Notes: a model not told the origin generated them from the sequence alone. A stretch of DNA of 9,693 nt from an uncultured Actinomycetes bacterium (GCA_903930035.1 CAIYXG010000129.1:1-9693), one strand, 5' to 3'. Counted from the stretch's first letter, positions 1 through 6,875 are shown. Translations and numbers: made by a program.

Positions 1-2
1 AC

Positions 3-530
3 GTCGCGGACGCCGGGCTGGTGCCGTGGTTCTCCGAGGGCGTCGCCGACGTGGTGGCCACGATCGCCGAGGCCGGGCCCGGCCAGGACTGCTGGACGTT
101 CGGGACGCCCCGCACGGCGTCGTTCTGGGCCCGGCGGATGTGCCACGAGACCGCGGTCCACCGCTGGGACGCGCAGGCGGCGGTCGGGGACCCGCTCCCC
201 GTCGAGGCGGCGCAGGCTGCCGACGGGGTGGACGAGGTGCTGTCGGTGATGCTCCGGCTCGGCCTGCGGGCCCGGCCGGCGGCCCCGAGCCGCTCGCTGC
301 ACCTGCACCGGACGGACCCCGGGGAGGGGCCGGAGGAGTGGATGGTGGTCGTCGACGAGGACGGCAAGGTGGTCGTCACCCACGAGCACGGCAAGGGGGA
401 GGTCGCCGTCCGGGGGCCGGCGTCGGAGCTGTTCCTGTTCCTGTGGGGGCGGCTCCCGCTCGAGGGCGGGGCCCGCGCCGCGCACGGGGACCACGTGGCG
501 GCCGCCGCATGGGGCACACTGACGCCATGA
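3..530 (+). CDS. Mycothiol-dependent maleylpyruvate isomerase (MDMPI) family enzyme, 3' part
   Basis: This is the C-terminal part of a protein whose start lies left of the window; the reading frame is open from base 3 and stops at 528-530. The GTG at 21 is internal, not a likely start. The motif HETAVHRWD (bases 144-170) carries the Glu (147-149) and the His four residues later (159-161) that, together with an upstream His not visible here, bind the metal in the MDMPI/DinB-like four-helix bundle. The rest matches the family's C-terminal alpha/beta domain, ending with a segment (ELFLFLWGRLPL) typical of it. Family members use mycothiol to isomerise or transfer small organic substrates; the substrate here is unknown. 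Its stop overlaps the P450 start by ATGA, so the two are probably transcribed together and may act in one catabolic route. The family call is firm, the specific reaction is not. Confidence 0.85.
   Translation, partial: VADAGLVPWFSEGVADVVATIAEAGPGQDCWTFGTPRTASFWARRMCHETAVHRWDAQAAVGDPLPVEAAQAADGVDEVLSVMLRLGLRARPAAPSRSLHLHRTDPGEGPEEWMVVVDEDGKVVVTHEHGKGEVAVRGPASELFLFLWGRLPLEGGARAAHGDHVAAAAWGTLTP
515..520 (+). promoter_or_regulatory. Possible leaderless -10 hexamer before the P450 gene
   Basis: The hexamer CACACT ends seven bases before the ATG at 527, the spacing expected if transcription starts on the A of the ATG. It lacks the first T of the TAnnnT consensus, and no -35 box is evident. The P450 start has no Shine-Dalgarno sequence, so it depends either on coupling to the isomerase stop (ATGA) or on a leaderless internal transcript. 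Identical spacing is seen at 6656 and 8416. Confidence 0.25.
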
Positions 531-1738
531 CGTTGCCGCAGCGCCCTGCGGTCGCCGACTGGGCGACCGACTTCGACCACACGCACCCCGACTACGCCGC
601 CGCGGCGCCGGAGATCTGGGACGACCTCCGGGAGCAGTGCCCGGTGGCCCGCACCGAGCGGTTCGGCGGTGCGTGGCTGCCCGTGCGCCACGCCGACGTG
701 GCGGCGATCGCGCACGACACCGAGCACTTCACCTCCAAGGCGGTCATCGTCTCGGACTTCCGTGGGCTGGTCGACGCGCCGGTCGGCTACGCGCCGCCCA
801 TCACCTCGGACCCGCCGTTCCACCAGGAGGCCCGTCGACTGCTGCTGCCCGCCTTCTCGCCGAAGGCGGTGGCCCTGCTCGAGCCCTTCACCCGGCAGTT
901 CTGCAGCAGTCTGCTCGACGGCCTCGCGGCGTCGGGGTCCCGGCAGGTCGACGCGGCGGTCGACTACGCCCAGCACATCCCCGTGCAGGTCATCGCCCAC
1001 ATGCTCGGGGTCCCCCCGGAGGACGGCGACCGCTTCCGGGTGTTCATCCACCGGATCCTCGAGGCCCCGGGGCAGACCGGCCCGATCGAGCCCGAGGACA
1101 CCCTCACCTTCTACCTGTGGCAGCTGATCGAGCAGCGTCGCACGGACCCGGGCGACGACCTGATCTCCTACCTCCTCACCACCGAGATCGAGGGCGAGCC
1201 CCTCGGCCCGGAGCACATCGTCGGCACCTGCGCCCTGCTGCTGCTCGCCGGGATCGACACGACCTGGTCGGCCATCGGGGCGAGCATCTGGCACCTCGCC
1301 ACCCACCCGGAGGACCGCCGGCGGCTCGTGGCCGAGCCCGAGCTGGTGCCGACCGCGGTGGAGGAGTTCCTGCGGGCCTACGCCCCGGTCACCATGGCGC
1401 GGCTCGTCAGCGAGCCGGTCGAGGTGGGCGGGTGCCCGATGGAGGTCGACGACTGGGTCCTGCTGCCGTTCCCGGCCGCCAACCGCGACCCCGAGGTCTT
1501 CGACCGGGCCGACGAGGTGCTCGTCGACCGGGAGCAGAACCGCCACCTGGCCTTCGGGCTGGGCATCCACCGCTGCATCGGCTCCAACCTGGCCCGCATG
1601 GAGCTGACGGTCGCGGTGGAGGAGTGGCTCCGCCGCTTCCCCGAGTTCGAGGTCGCCGACCCCGAGGGGGTGCGCTGGTCCACCGGACAGGTGCGTGGCC
1701 CCCGCACGCTGCCGCTGCGCCTGCCGGAAGGAGCCTGA
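527..1738 (+). CDS. Cytochrome P450 (bacterial class I)
   Basis: The product is a soluble haem monooxygenase of 403 aa, the normal size for bacterial P450s, which inserts one oxygen atom from O2 into a substrate using electrons from a ferredoxin. All signatures are visible: the I-helix oxygen-activation motif AGIDTT at residues 241-246, the K-helix ExxR at 280-283 (EFLR), and the haem loop FGLGIHRCIG at 343-352 with C350 as the iron ligand. There is no signal peptide or membrane anchor. The ATG at 527 is chosen because the N-terminus (DWATDFDHTHPDY onward) aligns in style with other actinobacterial P450s and overlaps the upstream stop by ATGA; longer readings in this frame run through the isomerase gene and are artefacts. 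The next gene, one base after the stop, is the likely electron donor. I cannot assign a CYP family or substrate; no ferredoxin reductase is in the window. Confidence 0.96.
   Translation: MTLPQRPAVADWATDFDHTHPDYAAAAPEIWDDLREQCPVARTERFGGAWLPVRHADVAAIAHDTEHFTSKAVIVSDFRGLVDAPVGYAPPITSDPPFHQEARRLLLPAFSPKAVALLEPFTRQFCSSLLDGLAASGSRQVDAAVDYAQHIPVQVIAHMLGVPPEDGDRFRVFIHRILEAPGQTGPIEPEDTLTFYLWQLIEQRRTDPGDDLISYLLTTEIEGEPLGPEHIVGTCALLLLAGIDTTWSAIGASIWHLATHPEDRRRLVAEPELVPTAVEEFLRAYAPVTMARLVSEPVEVGGCPMEVDDWVLLPFPAANRDPEVFDRADEVLVDREQNRHLAFGLGIHRCIGSNLARMELTVAVEEWLRRFPEFEVADPEGVRWSTGQVRGPRTLPLRLPEGA
1726..1733 (+). promoter_or_regulatory. Shine-Dalgarno of the ferredoxin gene
   Basis: The purine run GGAAGGAG lies inside the last P450 codons and ends 6 bases before the GTG at 1740. 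It decides the start of the ferredoxin: the in-frame ATG at 1695 lies upstream of this site, inside the P450, and would add a Cys/Arg-rich tail unlike any ferredoxin. Confidence 0.7.
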
Positions 1739-1739
1739 G

Positions 1740-1937
1740 GTGAGGATCGAGTTCGACCGGGAGAAGTGCCAGGGGCACAACCGCTGCTACATGCTCGCCC
1801 CCGACCTCTTTGACGTGGACGACGAGGGCTACGCGATCCTGCGCGACGCCGGCGAGGTCCCGGCCGAGCTCGAGCGGCAGGCGCGGCTGGCGGCCGACAA
1901 CTGCCCCGAGTTCGCCGTCGTGCTGGTCGAGGAGTAG
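1740..1937 (+). CDS. Small 3Fe-4S-type ferredoxin, P450 redox partner
   Basis: The 65-aa protein, started by GTG one base after the P450 stop, is an electron carrier likely to pass electrons from an unlinked ferredoxin reductase to the P450 just upstream. It carries C10-x2-H13-x2-C16 and, after a 38-residue gap, C55-P56. That is the three-cysteine pattern of the actinobacterial P450-associated ferredoxins (Fer/SoyB type). The residue between the two N-terminal cysteines, where a fourth Cys would allow a 4Fe-4S cluster, is His, so a 3Fe-4S cluster is expected. The protein is acidic (DVDDEG, several Glu), as usual for proteins that dock onto a P450. Its stop is 5 bases before the hydrolase start, so it is central in the operon. 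Family and partner assignment are strong; the cluster type is inferred from the motif. Confidence 0.93.
   Translation: MRIEFDREKCQGHNRCYMLAPDLFDVDDEGYAILRDAGEVPAELERQARLAADNCPEFAVVLVEE
1929..1934 (+). promoter_or_regulatory. Shine-Dalgarno of the alpha/beta hydrolase
   Basis: GAGGAG, formed by the last sense codons of the ferredoxin, ends 8 bases before the GTG at 1943 and supports that start and translational coupling within the operon. Confidence 0.6.
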
Positions 1938-1942
1938 GCGGG

Positions 1943-2854
1943 GTGCCCGAGCCGCTCGACGAGTCCGCGGCGGCGGTGCTGGAGCTCCTCGCCGCCGTGG
2001 GCGTCCCCATCGAGGAGGGGACGCCGGAGCAGGCCCGGGAGATGTACGAGGCGACCCGGTCGGGGGCGCCGCCTCCCGACCTCACGGGGCTGGACGTGGT
2101 CCACCGCGAGCTGGCGGGCGTCCCGTGCGTCGTGACGGTCCCGGCGGCCGCCGGCCCGCACCCGGTCCTGGTCTGGGTCCACGGCGGCGGGTGGACCATC
2201 GGCTCGGCCGACCTGGCCCAGCCCGTTGCCGTGGCACTGGCGCGGTCGGCGGGCTGTGCGGTGGTGAACGTCGACTACCGGCTGGCGCCCGAGCACCCGT
2301 TCCCCGCCGGTCTCGACGACGTCGTCGGGGTCTGCACGTCGGTGCTCGCCGGCGAGCTGGGGCCGTCGGTCGACACGGCCCGGGTGGCCGTGGGCGGCGA
2401 CTCCGCGGGCGGGAACCTGTCGGCCGTCGTCAGCGCCCTGGTGCCGGGCCTCTGCCACCAGGTCCTGGTGTACCCGTCGACCGACATGACGCTGTCGTTC
2501 CCGTCGGTCGTGGCGAACGGCGAGGGCAAGCTCCTCACCGCGGGCGCCATGGCCTGGTTCCGCAGCCACTACCTGGTCGACGTGGACCTGCGCGACCCCC
2601 GCGTGTCGCCGCTCTACGCCGACCAGGGGACGGTCGCCGCGCTGCCGCCGGCCAGCTTCGTCCTGGCGGGCCACGACCCGCTCCACGACGAGGGCCAGGC
2701 CTATGCCGACCTGCTCGCGGCCGCCGGGGTGCCGGTCGCGGTCCATGCCTTCCCCGGCCAGATCCACGGGTTCTTCGCACTCGGCGCCCTGGTGCCCGAG
2801 GCCGGCCGGGCGGCGGACCTGGTGGCCGCCGACCTGCGGCGCGCCTTCGCCTGA
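1943..2854 (+). CDS. Alpha/beta hydrolase, hormone-sensitive-lipase (family IV) type esterase
   Basis: The 303-aa protein is a cytosolic carboxylesterase-type hydrolase of usual size for family IV. It has the oxyanion-hole motif HGGG at 80-83 followed by W84, the DYRLAPEHPFP stretch at 111-121, the nucleophile elbow GDSAGG at 152-157 with catalytic S154, the acid D245 in GHDPLHDEG, and the catalytic H275 in QIHGFF. The full triad is therefore present, and there is no signal peptide. Family members cleave esters of short to medium acids or lactones. Lying directly behind a P450/ferredoxin pair, it may hydrolyse an ester or lactone formed in the same pathway, for example after Baeyer-Villiger oxidation; this is inference. 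GTG at 1943 is preferred because of the GAGGAG upstream and the 5-base gap to the ferredoxin. Confidence 0.94.
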   Translation: MPEPLDESAAAVLELLAAVGVPIEEGTPEQAREMYEATRSGAPPPDLTGLDVVHRELAGVPCVVTVPAAAGPHPVLVWVHGGGWTIGSADLAQPVAVALARSAGCAVVNVDYRLAPEHPFPAGLDDVVGVCTSVLAGELGPSVDTARVAVGGDSAGGNLSAVVSALVPGLCHQVLVYPSTDMTLSFPSVVANGEGKLLTAGAMAWFRSHYLVDVDLRDPRVSPLYADQGTVAALPPASFVLAGHDPLHDEGQAYADLLAAAGVPVAVHAFPGQIHGFFALGALVPEAGRAADLVAADLRRAFA

Positions 2855-2963
2855 CTGGCCCCCGGGAAGTTTTCCCTCTAGGAAGACCACGGCTGCGGGC
2901 GTACCTGTAGGGGTGGCTCGGTGCCACGCCGGTGTGGGGCCGCCGGAGCAGGGGGGTACTGCG
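2855..2963. promoter_or_regulatory. Gap between the P450 operon and the TrhA-like gene, with a short inverted repeat
   Basis: This 109-base gap is the only substantial break on the + strand of the left half. It holds a perfect 5-bp inverted repeat, GGGAA-GTT-TTCCC (2864-2876), ten bases after the hydrolase stop, and a second small one, GTGGC-tcggt-GCCAC (2913-2927). The AT-rich patch around 2866-2880 stands out in this GC-rich DNA. It could be an operator, a weak terminator or part of a promoter; I see no convincing -35/-10 pair. Near the 3' end AGGGGGG (2950-2956) sits 7 bases before the ATG at 2964 and serves as ribosome binding site. Confidence 0.35.
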
Positions 2964-3638
2964 ATGGAGGATCTGATCCCGAAGGTCCAGGAGCTCTGGG
3001 ACGCGTACGGGTTCAAGCCGCGCTGGCGCGGCAAGCTGCACGCCGCCGCGTTCTTCGTCACCCTGCCGGCCGGGATCGCGCTCCTGGCGTCGGCCGAGAC
3101 CACCGTGGCGCGGGTCGCCGTCGCCGTCTACGTGGCCAGCCTGGCCGGGCTCTTCGCCGCCAGCGCCAGCTACCACCGCTTTGCCCACACGGTCCGCAGC
3201 GTCACCTGGCTGCGCCGTCTGGACCACTCGATGATCTTCGTGCTCATCGCCGGCACCTACACGCCGATCTGCCTGATCGCCCTGCCGCGGGCGTGGGGGG
3301 TCCCGTTCCTGGTGGTGGTCTGGGTCACGGCGCTGGCCGGGATCATCAACAAGATGGTGCGGCTGGGGCTGGGCAACACGCCGTCCGGCTCGTGGCTCTA
3401 CATCGTCCTGGGCTGGGGCTCGGTCGTCGTGCTGCCGATGCTGCTCACGCGCCTCAGCGTGCTGCAGCTGGTCCTGCTGGCCGCCGGCGGACTGCTCTTC
3501 ACGTCGGGGGCCGTCATCCTGGCCCGTCGCCGGCCCGACCCGTCACCGACGGTGTTCGGCTACCACGAGGTCTGGCACGCGTTCACCATCGTGGCGGTCG
3601 GCTGCCACTTCGCGATGGTGGCCTCGCTGGTCGCCTGA
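2964..3638 (+). CDS. trhA: Hemolysin III / PAQR family seven-helix membrane protein (TrhA-like)
   Basis: The 224-aa integral membrane protein has about seven hydrophobic segments, matching the hemolysin III/PAQR fold. The conserved metal-site residues are present: S67-A-S-Y-H71 in helix 2, L-D87-H88 at the start of the segment running into IAGTYTP, and H201-E-V-W-H205 plus H215 in the last helix. In PAQR receptors such His residues bind a zinc ion inside the membrane core. Bacterial members were named for a Bacillus hemolysin but are now usually linked to membrane homeostasis; a toxin role should not be assumed. The N-terminus (about 25 residues) is cytoplasmic and charged. The ATG at 2964 follows a purine-rich AGGGGGG; upstream in-frame extensions enter the hydrolase. 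It is probably not part of the P450 operon proper because of the 109-base gap. It converges with the c-di-GMP gene. Confidence 0.92.
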   Translation: MEDLIPKVQELWDAYGFKPRWRGKLHAAAFFVTLPAGIALLASAETTVARVAVAVYVASLAGLFAASASYHRFAHTVRSVTWLRRLDHSMIFVLIAGTYTPICLIALPRAWGVPFLVVVWVTALAGIINKMVRLGLGNTPSGSWLYIVLGWGSVVVLPMLLTRLSVLQLVLLAAGGLLFTSGAVILARRRPDPSPTVFGYHEVWHAFTIVAVGCHFAMVASLVA

Positions 3639-3652
3639 CGGAGCTGCGTCAG
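3635..3652. terminator. Inverted repeat spanning both convergent stop codons, possible bidirectional terminator
   Basis: CTGACG (3635-3640) and CGTCAG (3647-3652) form a perfect 6-bp stem around a 6-base loop. The two arms contain the TGA of the + strand TrhA-like gene and the TGA of the - strand c-di-GMP gene. The position exactly between two converging genes fits a shared terminator, but no T-tract follows on either side and the stem is short. Confidence 0.35.
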
Positions 3653-6606
3653 CCCGCCTGGTCGGCGATGAGCGCCTCGACGGTCTCGGCGGGGACCGGC
3701 CGGGACCGGTAGTAGCCCTGGACCTCGTCGCAGGCGAGCTCGGCGAGCACCTGCTCCTGCTCGGCCGTCTCGACGCCCTCGGCGGTGATGGAGAGGCCCA
3801 GCTGGTGGCCCAGGGTGATCGTCGCCGCCACCACCGTGCGGGCCCGGTCGTCGAGCTGGTCCAGCTGGGCGACGAACGAGCGGTCGATCTTGAGCTCGTC
3901 CACCGGGAGGGTGGTCAGGTAGGCGAGCGAGGAGTAGCCCGTCCCGAAGTCGTCGATGGCCAGCCGGACGCCCAGGTCGCTCAGGTCCTGCACCATGTCG
4001 GCGGCCTCGTCCGAGACGATCGAGGTCTCGAGGATCTCGAGCGTGACCTTGCCGGCCGGGACGCCGAACCGGTCGATCTCTGCCCGGACCTGCGCCCCGA
4101 TGCCCTCGCTGCCGAACTCGACGGGGCTCAGGTTGAGCGACATCTGCGGGACCGACTCGGCGGGGTAGCGGCGGAGCCACGTGGCGAGCTGGCCCAGCGC
4201 GGTCGTGCGCACGAAGGTGTCGAGGGCAGGGATGAGCCCGGCGCTCTCGGCCAGGGGCAGGAAGACGCCCGGCGGCAGCATGCCCCGCTCCGGGTGGTGC
4301 CAGCGGACCAGGGCCTCGACGCCGGCGAGGCGGCCCGACGCCAGGGAGAACTGCGGCTGGTAGTGGAGCATGAGGTCGCCGCGCTCGATCGCGGTGGCCA
4401 GCTCCTGGGTCAGGGTCAGCCGCTCCACGACCTCGGTGCGGATGGTCTCGTCGAAGAAGGCGAAGCCGCCGGGACCTTCGGACTTGGCCCGCCGCATGGC
4501 CAGGTCGGCGTCCCGCAGCACGTCGGCGGCCGTCTGCCGCGGCCCCTCGGGGTCGATCACGACCACGCCGGTGGAGACGGTCTCCTGGCGGTGCTCGGCG
4601 TTGGAGCGGTCGAGCCGGGCCCGGACCTGCTCCAGCCGCTGCACGGCCTGGTCCCGCGACTCGATGCCGGTGACGGCGACGGCGAACGTGTCGCCGCCCA
4701 GCCGCGCCACGACGTCGTCGGCCCGCACCAGCCGGCCCAGGCGCTCGGACAGGCGGACCAGCATCTGGTCGCCGGCCTCCATGCCGTCCCGCTCGTTCAC
4801 CTGCCGGAAGTTGTCCAGGTCGAGGCAGGCCACCACGACCCACCCCTCCGACCCCGACCGGCCGTCGATGGCCGAGGACAGCGTGTCCATGAAGGACTTC
4901 CGGTTGGGCAGCCCGGTCAGCAGGTCGCGGGTGGTCGCCTGCTCGAGCTGCTGCTCGGTGTCGCGCAGGTCGGAGACGTCCTCCTGGATGATCACGAAGT
5001 GCTCGATCTCGTCGGAGGCCGAGAAGAGCGGGGTGATCGTCTTGATGGCCCGGTACAGCTCGCCGTCACGCCGGCGGCCGGTGACCTCGCCCGACCAGGA
5101 GCGGTTGTTGCCGATGGCGGCCCACATCTCCCGGGACTGTGCGGTGCGCCCCAGCGGGTCGTCGAGCGGCTCGGGGATCTCGCCCACGGCGTCGGCGAAG
5201 GTCCGGCCGGTCGTCGTGGTGTACGCGTCGTTGACCCACGTGATCCGGCCGCGGGCGTCGGTGATGGCCACGGCGTTGGCGGCCGCGGCGAGCGCGGCGG
5301 CCAGCAGCCGCTCCCGCTGCCGCCCGCGGTTCATGGAGATGGCGACGGCGATCCACGAGGCGATGCCCTCCAGGGTCGCGATGGTCGACTCGTCGAGCTT
5401 GGCGTCGTCGTCGAGGTTGATGCCGAGCGCGCCCACGGCCAGCTGGTCGGCGATCAGCGGGATGGCCACCCCGGCGTTGACGCCGAGCCGCGACAGCGAG
5501 TCCGCCACGCTCTGGTCGAGCCCGGCCTGTCGTGCCGACTCGATGTCGGCGACGACGGTCCGGCGGCTCCGGATGCACTCCCCGACGGGGCCCCGGCCGA
5601 CGGGCGTGTCGTCCCACCGCGGCGAGACGCCGCGGAACACCTCCCGGATCGGTCCGGCCGAGCCACGGACCGAGATGGTGCCGTCCTCCTCGGCCAGGCC
5701 GACCCACACGACGGTGGCGTCCAGGATGTCGATCAGGCGGTCGCACAGGCTCTGCAGCACCAGGTCGAACGGCGTGCCCGCCACGATCGCGCCGTGGATC
5801 TCGCCGTCGAGCGCGGCGTACTCGGCGGCCAGGCGCTGCTCCGTGACGTCCTGCCCGTAGCAGACGACCCCGTTGACCGGGTCGACGTCGGTGAAGTCCT
5901 CGACCGTGAAGTTGATCCAGCGCCACCGGCCGTCGGCGTGGCGCAGCCGGTACTCCATCGTGGACACGGCACGCTCGCCGTCGCGGCGGCCCTGCTGCAT
6001 GTTCAGCACGCCCGCCAGGAGGCCCGGCGCGTCGTCGGGGTGCATCTTGTCGAGCTGGGGCGGGCCGAGCAGTTCCTCGGGCTCGCGGCCGAGCACCTGC
6101 CGGGTCCCGGGGCTGGTCCAGCGGACGTCGCCGTCGGGGCCGACGACCGTCATCATCATGGGTGCGCGTGCGACCAGCTCGGACAGGCGGTGCTCCTCCT
6201 CCCAGTCGGCGCTGACGTCCTCGCCGAAGAGCAGGACGGCGTCGTCGAGGACGACGGCCGTGCTCCTGACCCTGCGGAGGCCGATCCCGGGGAAGTCGAT
6301 CTCGTCGATCCAGGTCTGGTCCTCGCCGGTGGTCGCCGCCACGTAGCAGCGCTCGACGGCGTTGGCGTCGAAGCGCATCTCGGCGAGCTCCGAGGCCAGC
6401 CGGCCGCGGACGGCCTCGCGGTCGACGCCCATGGCCCGGGCGGCTGGCCCGTTCATCTCCTCGATGCGGAAGTCGACGACCCTGCCGCGCTCGTCCTTCA
6501 TGGCGAGCATGGCGATCACGGCGTTGCCGAGCCGGGCGTCCCCGGCCGGGGCGGTTCCGTCGGTCGGGACGCGGAGCGAGAGGTCGTTCGTCGGTTCGAT
6601 GCCCAC
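3649..6606 (-). CDS. PAS-PAS-GAF-PAS-GGDEF-EAL cyclic di-GMP signalling protein
   Basis: The 985-aa protein is a soluble sensor with no membrane segments. Approximate domain order is PAS 25-132, PAS/PAC 138-260, GAF 265-427, PAS/PAC 433-552, GGDEF 557-720 and EAL 728-980. The EAL domain keeps all phosphodiesterase residues: E764 (EAL), N825, E857, D885-D886 in DDFGTGYSS, K906, E943 and Q963, so it should hydrolyse c-di-GMP to pGpG. The GGDEF domain keeps D596, N604 and D613 and the inhibitory RxxD (R628-D631), but its signature is GGDTF (637-641): Thr replaces the usual Glu. It is probably a weak or inactive cyclase that may bind GTP or c-di-GMP and regulate the EAL domain. The start is GTG at 6606 without a good Shine-Dalgarno; the first PAS begins soon after, so little is missing. 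The signal sensed by the PAS and GAF domains is unknown. Confidence 0.94.
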   Translation of the reverse strand: MGIEPTNDLSLRVPTDGTAPAGDARLGNAVIAMLAMKDERGRVVDFRIEEMNGPAARAMGVDREAVRGRLASELAEMRFDANAVERCYVAATTGEDQTWIDEIDFPGIGLRRVRSTAVVLDDAVLLFGEDVSADWEEEHRLSELVARAPMMMTVVGPDGDVRWTSPGTRQVLGREPEELLGPPQLDKMHPDDAPGLLAGVLNMQQGRRDGERAVSTMEYRLRHADGRWRWINFTVEDFTDVDPVNGVVCYGQDVTEQRLAAEYAALDGEIHGAIVAGTPFDLVLQSLCDRLIDILDATVVWVGLAEEDGTISVRGSAGPIREVFRGVSPRWDDTPVGRGPVGECIRSRRTVVADIESARQAGLDQSVADSLSRLGVNAGVAIPLIADQLAVGALGINLDDDAKLDESTIATLEGIASWIAVAISMNRGRQRERLLAAALAAAANAVAITDARGRITWVNDAYTTTTGRTFADAVGEIPEPLDDPLGRTAQSREMWAAIGNNRSWSGEVTGRRRDGELYRAIKTITPLFSASDEIEHFVIIQEDVSDLRDTEQQLEQATTRDLLTGLPNRKSFMDTLSSAIDGRSGSEGWVVVACLDLDNFRQVNERDGMEAGDQMLVRLSERLGRLVRADDVVARLGGDTFAVAVTGIESRDQAVQRLEQVRARLDRSNAEHRQETVSTGVVVIDPEGPRQTAADVLRDADLAMRRAKSEGPGGFAFFDETIRTEVVERLTLTQELATAIERGDLMLHYQPQFSLASGRLAGVEALVRWHHPERGMLPPGVFLPLAESAGLIPALDTFVRTTALGQLATWLRRYPAESVPQMSLNLSPVEFGSEGIGAQVRAEIDRFGVPAGKVTLEILETSIVSDEAADMVQDLSDLGVRLAIDDFGTGYSSLAYLTTLPVDELKIDRSFVAQLDQLDDRARTVVAATITLGHQLGLSITAEGVETAEQEQVLAELACDEVQGYYRSRPVPAETVEALIADQAG

Positions 6607-6626
6607 AGTCTGCCAAGTCGCGGGCC

Positions 6627-6645
6627 GGATCGGTACTGCCGGTCC
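6627..6645. repeat. Imperfect 19-bp palindrome in divergent spacer
   Basis: GGATCGGTA and TGCCGGTCC flank one central base and pair at 7 of 9 positions. The palindrome lies in the 61-base spacer between the divergent c-di-GMP gene and the 61-aa gene, centred about 32 bases upstream of the predicted + strand transcription start, over the -35 region. It is an operator candidate only. Confidence 0.3.
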
Positions 6646-6655
6646 CTGCGCGGCC

Positions 6656-6661
6656 TAGTCT
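6656..6661 (+). promoter_or_regulatory. -10 element TAGTCT for a leaderless transcript
   Basis: TAGTCT fits the actinobacterial TAnnnT -10 consensus and ends 7 bases before the ATG at 6668, so transcription should begin on the A of the start codon. No Shine-Dalgarno precedes this ATG. No clear -35 box is visible. Confidence 0.55.
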
Positions 6662-6667
6662 CGGCGC

Positions 6668-6853
6668 ATGGGAAGCAGCGGCTCCAAGCCACGCAAGAAG
6701 GACCAGCACCACCTGCCGAAGGTCGGGAGTGCTGCCAACCAGGAGTACGAGCGCCGTCAGCGGCGGGCCGAGACCTTCGGGAGGACGCCGCTCCTGGTGG
6801 TCGGGGTGCTCCTGGTCCTGGTGCTCCTGGGCTGGCTGCTGATCACCCTCTGA
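6668..6853 (+). CDS. Small single-pass membrane protein, function unknown
   Basis: The 61-aa protein has a hydrophilic, strongly basic N-terminal half (GSSGSKPRKKDQHH, later YERRQRRAE) and one hydrophobic helix of about 20 residues at the very C-terminus (residues about 41-60, rich in Leu and Val), ending ITL. By the positive-inside rule the basic part should be cytoplasmic, giving a tail-anchored topology with almost nothing outside. It resembles in size small actinobacterial membrane proteins such as CrgA, but that family has two helices and I do not assign it. Translation is probably leaderless (see the -10 element at 6656). It reads away from the c-di-GMP gene and lies 136 bases before the 89-aa gene. 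Codon use fits its neighbours and the start is well placed, so it is likely a real gene. Confidence 0.78.
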   Translation: MGSSGSKPRKKDQHHLPKVGSAANQEYERRQRRAETFGRTPLLVVGVLLVLVLLGWLLITL

Positions 6854-6856
6854 GCC

Positions 6857-6875
6857 GGCCGGCGGGAGCCCGGCC
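6857..6875 (+). terminator. GC-rich hairpin after the 61-aa gene
   Basis: GGCCGG (6857-6862) and CCGGCC (6870-6875) can form a 6-bp stem with a 7-base loop, beginning three bases after the stop codon. There is no T-tract. It may be a terminator that separates this small gene from the next one, which has its own promoter candidate. Confidence 0.3.

Noticed and set aside
26..526. In-frame upstream extension of the P450 to 570 residues
   Set aside because: The added part is Gly/Arg-rich and overlaps the isomerase gene in another frame; the ATG at 527 gives the normal P450 length.
1829..3103. Long - strand open frame opposite the ferredoxin, hydrolase and TrhA-like genes
   Set aside because: Antisense shadow in GC-rich DNA; it spans three well-supported genes and an intergenic gap and has no domain signature.
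2964..3638. Interpreting the hemolysin III homologue as a toxin
   Set aside because: The family name is historical; PAQR-type proteins are widespread integral membrane proteins, and no toxin context is present.
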